The notes beneath the pieces are model-generated. The model searched no databases. It worked only from the letters and a program-made list of their open reading frames with translations, and was not told where the DNA came from. A program made the translations under genes and the position numbers. From Mycobacterium sp. MBM (GTDB lineage Bacteria > Actinomycetota > Actinomycetes > Mycobacteriales > Mycobacteriaceae), in the NCBI GenBank assembly GCA_021648845.1, contig JAKJHY010000003.1:186001-250000 (forward strand): DNA of 64,000 nucleotides. The letters are read 5' to 3'. Each line of letters opens with the position of its first letter. The stretch's first letter is position 1. Below, piece by piece: positions 42,193 through 49,697 of the stretch.

Positions 42193-43430
42193 TAGAAGTG
42201 GTCGGGGATCGCCGGTGCTACGGGCCAGCCGAAGGCCACCGCGGCCCGCTGCGCCGACCCCGGTGTCAGTTCCTCGACCAATCCCGCGGCGACCAGTTGC
42301 GCCAGGCTCGTGCCGCCCAGATAGATGGCGCCGAGGTCACGCGCGGAGATGGCGATATCGGCTGGTGCACCGGTCTTCTCACATTCGGCACCGTCGAGCC
42401 CGCCGCGTAGTCGGTAGCGGCCGGTGTTCCACGGGCAGAATTCGTCACGCACGTCCACCACGATATCGACGGGTGCGCCGTAGCGGCGCAGCGCGAGGGC
42501 GCGGTCCACCTGGACCAACCGGACGAAGATGCCGTCGGCGGCCTCGCAGTGCAGGGCCCGCTGATCGGCGACCAGGTAGCGCAGCGGCTCGTCGATGGCG
42601 GCCCCGTCGAGTCTGATGCTGCGCACCAAGTCGATCTCGAGCAGGAATCGCCACATCCTCGCGTAGGCACGGGGGTTGGTGGCGCGCACCTCCTCGATGT
42701 GCAGGGTGCCGTTGGGCCCGGTCGCCGCCCAGTCGGACTTGGGGCGGTAGATCGCGTAACCGCTGGGGGTGCCGTCGGCCTCGTGGTGCAGCGCGAACCG
42801 GATCCGTCCGCTGTCCTTGCGTCGTTCGTCGTTGTCATGGATCTGGTAGTTCCACCACGCGGCGGGTCGGTTCATCCGGCCGGGTAGCCCGGCGATGGCC
42901 CGATCGTAGATCGCGGGGCCGACGGTCAGCAGCGTCTCGGCGTCAATCTCGGACACCGTACCGTCGCCCAGATCCACCTCCGGACGGAAACCCAGATCCC
43001 GCACCTGGCCGGACAGTACGACGTTCTGGCTGGCCGATCCGTACCCGAAACGGCCGTAAATCATGGTCTCCGAGGCGAACAACATGGCCAGCGCCTCGGT
43101 GCCGCGCGCTCGGATGCCGTCGAGCTGATGGCGCATCATCCGGGTGAGCAGGCCGCGCCGGCGGTGCGCGGGCGATACCGTCACCGCCGTGACGGCCGCC
43201 ACCGGCACCTGCGCGCCGCCGGGCAGATTCACCTGCTTGCGGTAGTCGCCGGCGGTGGATGCCCAGCGGGTTCCGTCGTGGAACCCGAACAACCGGTCGA
43301 GGTCGGTGAACGCGCGCGACAGCGCGATCTCGTCGGTTTGCGGGTCGTGCAGGAACACCGAGTACAGCGCGGCATTGAAGGTTTGGTAGTCGTCTTCGTC
43401 TCGGACGGTGCGCAGGGTCAGGTCAACCAC
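42192..43430 (-). CDS. eis: Eis-family GNAT N-acetyltransferase
   Basis: A 412-residue Eis-type acetyltransferase: tandem GNAT domains plus a sterol-carrier-like C-terminal domain. The acetyl-CoA loop is VTVSPAHRRRGLLTRMMRHQL near residue 95, followed by the catalytic-region tyrosine in MIYGRFGYGSAS, and the protein ends PDHF with the C-terminal carboxylate used by Eis as base. Such enzymes acetylate aminoglycosides and other amines. GTG 43430 has AGGAG upstream. An A6 run about 42-47 bases before the start resembles the AT-rich element of WhiB7 promoters. Confidence 0.92.
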   Translation of the reverse strand: MVDLTLRTVRDEDDYQTFNAALYSVFLHDPQTDEIALSRAFTDLDRLFGFHDGTRWASTAGDYRKQVNLPGGAQVPVAAVTAVTVSPAHRRRGLLTRMMRHQLDGIRARGTEALAMLFASETMIYGRFGYGSASQNVVLSGQVRDLGFRPEVDLGDGTVSEIDAETLLTVGPAIYDRAIAGLPGRMNRPAAWWNYQIHDNDERRKDSGRIRFALHHEADGTPSGYAIYRPKSDWAATGPNGTLHIEEVRATNPRAYARMWRFLLEIDLVRSIRLDGAAIDEPLRYLVADQRALHCEAADGIFVRLVQVDRALALRRYGAPVDIVVDVRDEFCPWNTGRYRLRGGLDGAECEKTGAPADIAISARDLGAIYLGGTSLAQLVAAGLVEELTPGSAQRAAVAFGWPVAPAIPDHF

Positions 43431-43488
43431 ATGCTCCTGTCTACCGTGCCGTCCCGCGTGAATGCGCGTCCTTTTTTGCGGGCTGGAC

Positions 43489-44109
43489 TCAGATCGGCAC
43501 GGCGACTTCGTTGCGGCGGCGGAAGGGCAGGGTCCACGGGGGATCGTAGAACCACGCGACCGCGTCGCCCGCCGGCTCGATATCGTTGGCCCGAAGCGTC
43601 CGCACCAACTCTTCGGTCCGATGAACGACAGCCGACGGGCTCCGGTCCCCGCTGAATCGGAGCACGGCCATCGTCTGGGGTGGCAGCGTGACCAGCCGTA
43701 CGTCCCCGTCATCGGGTGTCGGCAGGGTATCCATCGACCATTTCGACGGCATGAAAAACCGGATGGTCCAGCCGCTCTCGGAACTGCCGGATTGCGACAC
43801 CGGCGCCGTCATGGCGATCTCTTGTGACGACGATTGCTGGCTCACCGGCGCTGTCATCGCGATCTCGGTGTTTCGGTGGTTGCCGCCGAAGATATAGGAC
43901 GCCACCTTCCGGAAGCCCCGGTAGAGGGCCTGCTGCCGGTCCCCGGCGATCGTCGTTTCCGCGGCGATGCGGCTGCCGTACTGCCGGATCTCGACGGTGT
44001 CGGTCAGCGGCCGCCTGATGAAATGCTGCTCCTCGACGGTGCGGATGCCGGCGACCGACAGCACAGACTCCCCGACCTGACTCGCCAGCTTGATGACACG
44101 GTTCACCAC
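43489..44109 (-). CDS. SOUL-family haem-binding protein
   Basis: A 206-residue SOUL/HEBP-like protein. Family parts: VEIRQYGSRIAAET, LYRGFRKVASYIFGGNHRNTEIAMTAPV, RFFMPSKWSMDTLPTPDDG and AVLRFSGD. The IAMTAPVSQ motif occurs twice in tandem 15 residues apart. Probable cytoplasmic tetrapyrrole binder; no signal peptide. Two adjacent GTG codons (44109, 44106) can start it. It lies 43 bases after the sigma factor gene on the same strand. Confidence 0.88.
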   Translation of the reverse strand: MVNRVIKLASQVGESVLSVAGIRTVEEQHFIRRPLTDTVEIRQYGSRIAAETTIAGDRQQALYRGFRKVASYIFGGNHRNTEIAMTAPVSQQSSSQEIAMTAPVSQSGSSESGWTIRFFMPSKWSMDTLPTPDDGDVRLVTLPPQTMAVLRFSGDRSPSAVVHRTEELVRTLRANDIEPAGDAVAWFYDPPWTLPFRRRNEVAVPI

Positions 44110-44152
44110 GGTGCTCCCTTCCTTCGCAGAGGTATTCGGCGCCGGCGGGTGT

Positions 44153-45418
44153 TCAGATGGTTCCTCGCGCCGAACGTGTGGCGCGCGCAGCCTTCTTCCG
44201 CAGCATGTCGCGCTCGGCCGCGTTGGTGGCCAGGTCGGCCGCGGCGGCGAACTCGGCTGCGGCCTCGTCGGGCCTGCCCAGTCGTGCCAGTAGTTCGCCG
44301 CGCACGCTGGGCAGCAGGTAGGAGCCGGCAAGCCCGCCGACGGCATCGACAAGCGGTAACCCCGCCGCCGGGCCCTCGGCCATCGCGACGGCCACCGCCC
44401 GGTTGAGTTCGACGACGGGCGATCCGGCGATCTGCAGCAGGGCGTCATAGAGCGCGACGATGCGGACCCAGTCGGTGTCGGCGGCCGTCGGTGCCACGGC
44501 ATGGCATTCGGCGAGCGCGGCCTGCAGCGCGTACGGGCCCCAGCCCCGCTGACCGCGTGCGGCTCCGCTGCGTTGCAGTGCGGCCACGCCGCGGCCGATC
44601 TGGGCGCGATCCCAGCGGGTGCGGTCCTGGTCCTCGAGCAGGACCGGGTTGCCGTCGGCGTCGGTGCGGGCCGCAAATCGTGAGGACTGGAATTCCATCA
44701 GCGCCACCAGCGCATGCACCTCGGGTTCGTCCGGGATCAGCGCCTGCAATACCCTGCCCAACCGCAAAGCCTCACGGCACAACTCGTCCCGGATCCAGCG
44801 ATCTCCGGCCGACGCCGCATAGCCCTCGTTGTAGATCAGATACAGCACCGACAGCACCGCGGACAGCCGCGCACCGAACTCCGCGCGGTCGGGGACCTCG
44901 AACGCCGCGCCGGTCAGTGCTTTCTTGGCCCGGGTGATCCGCGCGGCCACGGTCGCGCGGGACGTCAGGAACGCCCGGGCGATCTCGTCGACGCTCAGCC
45001 CGCCGACGACGCGCAGGGTCAACGCGATCTGCGACTCCCGCGACAGCGTCGGGTGTGCGGCGATGAACACCAGCCGCAGCACGTCATCGTCGATGCGATC
45101 GGGATCCCACGCCTCGGCCGCGGGGTCGGTGCGGGTTTGTTCGATCTCGCGGGCCAGTGCCGCGTACTTGGTGTCCAAATTGTCCTGCCGGCGCCACAGG
45201 TCCACGGCCCGGCGTTTGGCGACGGTGGTCAGCCATGCGCCGGGGTTGTGGGGGACACCAGTGGTCGGCCATTGGGTCAGGGCGTCGAGCAGTGCTTCCT
45301 GCGCCAGGTCCTCGGCCAGGCCGATGTCGCCCACGGAGCGGGTCACGGTGGCGACGATCTTGGCGGCTTCCGTGCGCCAGACCGCGGCCACGGTGTCGCG
45401 CAGATCGGTGTCCGGCAC
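44153..45418 (-). CDS. ECF42-like RNA polymerase sigma factor with C-terminal extension
   Basis: A 421-residue ECF sigma factor. Sigma2 (about 18-80) has DLAQEALLDALTQWPTTGVP; sigma4 (about 125-185) has LTLRVVGGLSVDEIARAFLTSRATVAARITRAKKAL. A long C-terminal domain (about 190-415) with TPR-like helices (YLIYNEGYAAS, ELNRAVAVAMAEG, RGELLARLGRPDEAAAEFAAA) marks the ECF42 group, which has no anti-sigma factor and is linked to DGPF proteins. A DGPF protein lies at 47443-47901. The GTG follows a TAGCGT -10 box by 6 nt. Confidence 0.92.
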   Translation of the reverse strand: MPDTDLRDTVAAVWRTEAAKIVATVTRSVGDIGLAEDLAQEALLDALTQWPTTGVPHNPGAWLTTVAKRRAVDLWRRQDNLDTKYAALAREIEQTRTDPAAEAWDPDRIDDDVLRLVFIAAHPTLSRESQIALTLRVVGGLSVDEIARAFLTSRATVAARITRAKKALTGAAFEVPDRAEFGARLSAVLSVLYLIYNEGYAASAGDRWIRDELCREALRLGRVLQALIPDEPEVHALVALMEFQSSRFAARTDADGNPVLLEDQDRTRWDRAQIGRGVAALQRSGAARGQRGWGPYALQAALAECHAVAPTAADTDWVRIVALYDALLQIAGSPVVELNRAVAVAMAEGPAAGLPLVDAVGGLAGSYLLPSVRGELLARLGRPDEAAAEFAAAADLATNAAERDMLRKKAARATRSARGTI

Positions 45419-45424
45419 CCCGTC

Positions 45425-45430
45425 ACGCTA
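45425..45430 (-). promoter_or_regulatory. -10 box (TAGCGT) for the ECF sigma gene
   Basis: TAGCGT on the minus strand ends 6 nt before the GTG at 45418, so the sigma gene is probably leaderless and not driven by its own promoter type. Confidence 0.45.
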
Positions 45431-45436
45431 GCGCCC

Positions 45437-45667
45437 TCAGGCGTCGACGGGGTCCTCTGCGTCCGCGTGGAAGAAGAACATGCTGGCCACGAAACTGGTC
45501 AGGGACAGCAGTCCGGCGGCCATCGACAGCGCGATGTTGTCGAAGCCGAAGGTGCCCACCGACAGCGCGAATCCGATGATCGCGATCATGCTCAGGAACA
45601 GCGCCCACGTGCTCAGCGCCTCGGAGGTGCGGGCGGGTGCTGCGGCGACGGCGGTGCGGTCGTCCAT
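45437..45667 (-). CDS. Small two-helix membrane protein (76 aa)
   Basis: A 76-residue protein with two membrane helices (about 18-40 and 44-66), a Thr/Ala-rich N-terminus and an acidic end (HADAEDPVDA). No family recognised. It lies 18 bases upstream of the ECF sigma gene on the same strand, so it could act on the sigma factor, but ECF42 proteins are not known to need a membrane anti-sigma factor. Confidence 0.7.
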   Translation of the reverse strand: MDDRTAVAAAPARTSEALSTWALFLSMIAIIGFALSVGTFGFDNIALSMAAGLLSLTSFVASMFFFHADAEDPVDA

Positions 45668-45730
45668 CGGGGCGGTCCTATCTGGGCGAAGCTACGGGGT
45701 CGGCCCGTATGTACCCCGCTTCGCCGCAAC

Positions 45731-47332
45731 TCAACCCACGGAGCGCCCGGCACCTTCCCAGAACTGCGCGCGCACGGCCTTCTTGTCGGGCTTGCCGAGT
45801 GCGGTGATCGGTACCGAGTCGGCGACGACGACCTGTTTGGGTACCTGTACCGACCCCTTGCGTTCCTTCACCGAGGCCTGGATCTCGGCGATCATGGTGG
45901 CCACGGCGGCCTCGGAGCGGTCGGCGTCGGGCCGCAGCACCACGACCGCGGTGACCGCCTCGCCCCACTTTTCGTCCGGGGTGCCGATCACGCACACCTG
46001 AGCGACCGACGGATGTTCGGCCACAACGTCTTCCACCTCGCGCGGGAAGACGTTGAACCCACCGGTGACGATCATGTCCTTGGTGCGGTCGACGATGAAG
46101 TAGAAGCCGTCCTCGTCCTCACGGGCCAGGTCGCCGGTGTGCATCCAGCCGTCTTTGAACGTTTCGGCGGTGGCCTCGGGCAGATTCCAGTAGCCGCCGG
46201 ACAGCAACGGTCCGGCGACGCAGATCTCGCCGACCTCGCCCTGGGGCACCGGTTGGCCGTCCTCGCCGAGCAGGGCAACCTTGGCGAACAGCGTGGGCCG
46301 CCCGCAGGAGGTGAGCCGCTTCTCGTCGTGGTCCTTCTTCGACAGGTAGGTGATCACCATCGGCGCCTCGGACTGTCCGTAGTACTGCGCGAAGATCGGG
46401 CCGAAGCGGCGGATCGCCTCGGCAAGGCGCACCGGGTTCATCGCCGAGGCGCCGTAGTAGACCGTCTCCAGCGAGGACAGATCGCGGGTGTGGCTGTCGG
46501 GATGATCCATCAGCGCGTAGATCATCGACGGCACCAGCATCGTCGCGGTGATCTTCTGCTCCTCGATGACGCGCAGCACCTCGGCCGGGTCGAACTTCGT
46601 CAGCACGATCAACTCGCCGCCCTTGACGATCACCGGGGTGAAGAACGCCGCCCCGGCGTGGCTGAGCGGTGTGCACATCAAGAAGCGCGGGTTCTCCGGC
46701 CACTCCCACTCGGCCAGCTGCACCGTGGTCATGGTGGTGATGGACTGTGTCGTGCCGATGACGCCCTTGGGTTTGCCGGTGGTGCCCCCGGTGTAGGTGA
46801 GCCCGCCGATGTGGTCGGCGGGCAGGTCCGCGGCGACCAGCGGCTGCGGCGCGTACTTGGCCGCTTCGGCGTTCAGGTCGGTCCCCACGTCGGCGAGTTC
46901 GGAGGGCACCGGGCCGATGGTCAGCACCTGCTTGAGTGAGGGCACCTTCTCCAGCAGTCCCAGCGCCCGCTCGGTGAACATCGGGTTGGGATCGATGATC
47001 AGCGAGGTGACCCCGGCGTCGGAAAGCACGTAGGCATGATCGTCCAGCGAACCGAGAGGGTGTAGTGCGGTGCGCCGGAAACCCTGGGTCTGTCCGGCAC
47101 CGATGATCATCAGCACCTCCGGGCGGTTCAGCGACAGCAGCCCGACCGCCGCCCCGGTGCCGGCGCCCAGCGCCTCGAAGGCCTGAATGTACTGGCTGAT
47201 GCGGTCGGCGAGCTCACCGCCGGTCAGGGTGGTGTCCCCGAGGAACAGCACCGGACGGTCCTTGTGGCGCTTGAGCGCGCCGACGGTGAGGTGGCCGGAG
47301 TGCAGGAAATGGCGGAGCTGCGCATCACTCAT
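45731..47332 (-). CDS. fadD8: FadD8-like fatty-acyl-CoA/AMP ligase
   Basis: A 533-residue adenylate-forming ligase, placed like Rv0551c. Core motifs: GGLTYTGGTTGKPKGVIGTT (A3), YYGQSEAP (A5), MHTGDLAREDEDGFYFIVDRTKDMIVTGGFNVFPREVE (A7-A8, in part) and the C-terminal catalytic Lys in LGKPDKKAVR. Note TGGTTGKPKG in place of the common SGTTGxPKG. A KstR-type operator overlaps its leaderless promoter, suggesting control by cholesterol or acyl-CoA metabolites. Acyl substrate unknown. Confidence 0.9.
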   Translation of the reverse strand: MSDAQLRHFLHSGHLTVGALKRHKDRPVLFLGDTTLTGGELADRISQYIQAFEALGAGTGAAVGLLSLNRPEVLMIIGAGQTQGFRRTALHPLGSLDDHAYVLSDAGVTSLIIDPNPMFTERALGLLEKVPSLKQVLTIGPVPSELADVGTDLNAEAAKYAPQPLVAADLPADHIGGLTYTGGTTGKPKGVIGTTQSITTMTTVQLAEWEWPENPRFLMCTPLSHAGAAFFTPVIVKGGELIVLTKFDPAEVLRVIEEQKITATMLVPSMIYALMDHPDSHTRDLSSLETVYYGASAMNPVRLAEAIRRFGPIFAQYYGQSEAPMVITYLSKKDHDEKRLTSCGRPTLFAKVALLGEDGQPVPQGEVGEICVAGPLLSGGYWNLPEATAETFKDGWMHTGDLAREDEDGFYFIVDRTKDMIVTGGFNVFPREVEDVVAEHPSVAQVCVIGTPDEKWGEAVTAVVVLRPDADRSEAAVATMIAEIQASVKERKGSVQVPKQVVVADSVPITALGKPDKKAVRAQFWEGAGRSVG

Positions 47333-47338
47333 AGCAAC

Positions 47339-47356
47339 AGATTAGAACGTGTTACA
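47339..47356 (-). promoter_or_regulatory. KstR-type operator over the fadD8 -10 box
   Basis: The sequence 47343-47356 fits TnnAACnnGTTnnA (TAGAACGTGTTACA), the KstR consensus. On the minus strand a TAATCT -10 box (47344-47339) overlaps it and ends 6 nt before the fadD8 ATG at 47332, so a bound repressor would block this promoter. Confidence 0.6.
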
Positions 47357-47442
47357 GATTCAGTTTCAAGGCATCGTGGTGATCGGCCACCGTGCGGTGC
47401 GCCCCGTGGCGCGGACCCGTACGGATCCGCGCCACGTCCTGA

Positions 47443-47901
47443 TCAGCGGCCGGCGGCCGTCCGTGCCGTGTGCGCGGCCTTCTCGGCCAGGTCGGCCTTC
47501 CACTGGATCTCCTTCTGGATCCACGGGTTGTCCGGGTCGAATTCCTCGGTCTCGCTGACGCGGCGTACCTCCAGTTTCACGCCGGGGCCAAGCGGGCATT
47601 TGCGGGCCCACTGCTTGGCCTCCTCGACCGAGGACGTCTCGATGATCCAGAACCCGTTGAACAACTCCTTGGCCTCGGCGTACGGGCCATCGGTCACCAC
47701 CGGCGGGTCGGAATCGAAGTCGACGACGAATCCCTCCTCGGGTTCGGTGAGGCCCTCACCGGCCAACAGCACGCCGGCCTTGATGAGTTCCTCGTTGTAA
47801 CGACCCATCGACTCGATGATCTCGGTGAAATCCATCCCGGCCATCGCGGCCTCGGCGGCGCTGGGATCGGCCACCCGCATGATGAGCATGTAACGCGACA
47901 T
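47443..47901 (-). CDS. DGPF/YCII-domain protein
   Basis: A 152-residue YCII-related protein (DGPF domain, PF03795 type): SRYMLIMRVADPSAAEAAMAG, then the signature VVTDGPYAEAKELFNGFWIIE and the C-terminal CPLGPGVKLEVRRVSE. Proteins of this class are the usual targets of ECF42 sigma factors, one of which is encoded at 44153-45418. A strong Shine-Dalgarno (AAGGAG, 8 nt) precedes the ATG at 47901. Biochemical role unknown. Confidence 0.9.
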   Translation of the reverse strand: MSRYMLIMRVADPSAAEAAMAGMDFTEIIESMGRYNEELIKAGVLLAGEGLTEPEEGFVVDFDSDPPVVTDGPYAEAKELFNGFWIIETSSVEEAKQWARKCPLGPGVKLEVRRVSETEEFDPDNPWIQKEIQWKADLAEKAAHTARTAAGR

Positions 47902-47954
47902 TTCGGTGTCTCCTTCGGTTCGGGAAGGGGCACGTCCATCGTGCCCTCGTGAAC

Positions 47955-47984
47955 ACGTCGAACGGAACCCACCCAGAATCGACA
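47955..47984 (-). promoter_or_regulatory. ECF42-like promoter for the DGPF gene
   Basis: On the minus strand TGTCGA (47984-47979) is followed after 18 bases by CGACGT (47960-47955). TGTCGA in the -35 and CGA in the -10 region are the reported features of ECF42-type promoters. The site lies about 55 bases before the DGPF start codon. Confidence 0.55.
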
Positions 47985-48032
47985 CGGGCCGCGAACTTTT
48001 TTCATCGCGGCTTTTCCCCGGCCGCCGCGAAC

Positions 48033-48038
48033 TAGCCT
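48033..48038 (+). promoter_or_regulatory. -10 box (TAGCCT) for the amidohydrolase gene
   Basis: TAGCCT ends 6 nt before the ATG at 48045, predicting a leaderless transcript. Confidence 0.45.
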
Positions 48039-48044
48039 TTCGCC

Positions 48045-49667
48045 ATGGATAGTCCTGCACAGCCGGCCGATCTGATCATCACCGGCACGATCCTCACCGT
48101 CGATGACGCCCTGCCCACCGCGCGCAATGTGGCGGTCGCCTACGGGCGGATCGCGGCGGTGGACCTTCCCGAGGAGGAGTTGCCGACCTGGATCGGTCCG
48201 GACACCACGGTGGTGTCGGTGGGTGAGGGGTGCGTGCTGCCCGGTTTCGTTGAGGCACATGGGCATCCGCTGATGGAGGCGGTGGCCCTGTCGGACCGGA
48301 TGGTCGACATCCGGCCGGTGACGCTCCCCGACGCCGAAGACGTGGTGGCCGCGGTGCACGCCGAGGTGGCCCGCCGGGGCGCCGAGGGCGCCTATCTCAA
48401 CGGATGGGACCCGCTGCTGCAGCAGGGGTTGCCGGAGCCGACGCTGCAGTGGCTGAACGCCGTCGCGGACACGCCATTGGTGATCATCCACAATTCCGGG
48501 CACAAGGCCTTCTTCAACTCCGCGGCCGCCGCTGTCGCGGGGATCACCCGCGATACCCCGGACCCCAAAGGGGCGCGCTTCGGCCGTGATGCCAACGGCG
48601 ACCTGGACGGCACGGCCGAGGAGTCCGCTGCGGTGTTTCCGTTGATCGGTGGCGCCATCTCGGTGGCCGACTACCCGGCGATGTTGATGGCCGAGTGCGG
48701 CCGGCTCAACCGGGCCGGCCTGACCACCTGCTCGGAGATGGCATTCGATCCGATGTTCCGGCCGATGCTGGCGTCCCTGCACGATCAGCTGACCGTTCGG
48801 CTGCGCACCTACGAGATGTCGACCGCCGAGCTGCGTACCGATGCCGTCCCGTTCGACGGTGACGATATGGTCCGCCAGGTCGGTATCAAGATCTGGGTGG
48901 ACGGCTCTCCCTGGGTCGGCAACATCGACCTGAGCTTTCCGTATCTGGATACCGCCGCGACCCGCACCATCGGGGTGGTGCCCGGCTCCTGCGGGCATGC
49001 CAACTACACCCGCGAGCAGCTCGCCGAGATCGTCGGCGCCTTCTACCCGCAGGGCTGGCAGCTGGCCTGCCACGTGCACGGTGACAACGGGGTGGACACC
49101 ATCCTCGATGTCTACGAGGAGGCCCTGCGCGCGCATCCACGCGATGATCACCGGTTGCGGTTGGAGCATGTCGGGGCGATCACCGACGCGCAGCTGGCCC
49201 GCGCCCACGCGCTCGGGGTGACCTGCAGCCTGTTCGTCGACCACTTGCACTACTGGGGTGATGTGATCGTCGACGGGCTGTTCGGGCCGGAACACGGGCA
49301 GCGGTGGATGCCCTGTGGGTCGGCGGTGGCGACCGGGATGCGCATCTCACTGCACAACGATCCGCCGGTCACCCCGGAGGAGCCGCTGCGCAATATCGGC
49401 GTGGCCGTGACCCGGCGGGCACCCAGCGGCCGCGTGCTGGCACCGCAGCAGCGGCTGACGGTGGAGCAGGCCATCCGGGCGCAGACCCTCGACGCGGCCT
49501 ACCAACTGTTCGCCGATGACCGGATCGGCTCGATCGAGGTCGGCAAGTACGCCGATCTCGTTGTGCTGTCCGCTGATCCGCGTGTGGTCGACCCCGAACA
49601 GATCGCCGATCTGCAGGTCGAGGCCACCTACCTGGCGGGCCGGCAGGTTCATCCGAAACCCGCATGA
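48045..49667 (+). CDS. YtcJ-like amidohydrolase (Rv0552 family)
   Basis: A 540-residue metal-dependent hydrolase of the Amidohydrolase_3/YtcJ group, orthologue of Rv0552. Metal-ligand regions: VLPGFVEAHGHPLME (in place of the usual HxH), ACHVHGDNGVDTILD, RLRLEHVG and ISLHNDPPVTPEEPL. The N-terminal and C-terminal beta-sandwich ends with IGSIEVGKYADLVVLSADPR. Probably hydrolyses an amide or carbamoyl bond; substrate unknown. It has its own leaderless promoter. Confidence 0.9.
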   Translation: MDSPAQPADLIITGTILTVDDALPTARNVAVAYGRIAAVDLPEEELPTWIGPDTTVVSVGEGCVLPGFVEAHGHPLMEAVALSDRMVDIRPVTLPDAEDVVAAVHAEVARRGAEGAYLNGWDPLLQQGLPEPTLQWLNAVADTPLVIIHNSGHKAFFNSAAAAVAGITRDTPDPKGARFGRDANGDLDGTAEESAAVFPLIGGAISVADYPAMLMAECGRLNRAGLTTCSEMAFDPMFRPMLASLHDQLTVRLRTYEMSTAELRTDAVPFDGDDMVRQVGIKIWVDGSPWVGNIDLSFPYLDTAATRTIGVVPGSCGHANYTREQLAEIVGAFYPQGWQLACHVHGDNGVDTILDVYEEALRAHPRDDHRLRLEHVGAITDAQLARAHALGVTCSLFVDHLHYWGDVIVDGLFGPEHGQRWMPCGSAVATGMRISLHNDPPVTPEEPLRNIGVAVTRRAPSGRVLAPQQRLTVEQAIRAQTLDAAYQLFADDRIGSIEVGKYADLVVLSADPRVVDPEQIADLQVEATYLAGRQVHPKPA

Positions 49668-49697
49668 ACCGGTAGCTGTCGTGGCAGGCTGACGAGC

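Noticed and set aside
43489..44109. Tandem IAMTAPVSQ repeat in the SOUL protein as a novelty
   Set aside because: Bacterial SOUL proteins often carry this motif twice, so it is a family feature.
44714..46939. Very long plus-strand open frame (over 740 codons)
   Set aside because: It is antisense to the ECF sigma and FadD8-like genes, is full of Arg/Gly/His/Gln runs and matches no family. Such frames are expected in GC-rich third-position DNA.
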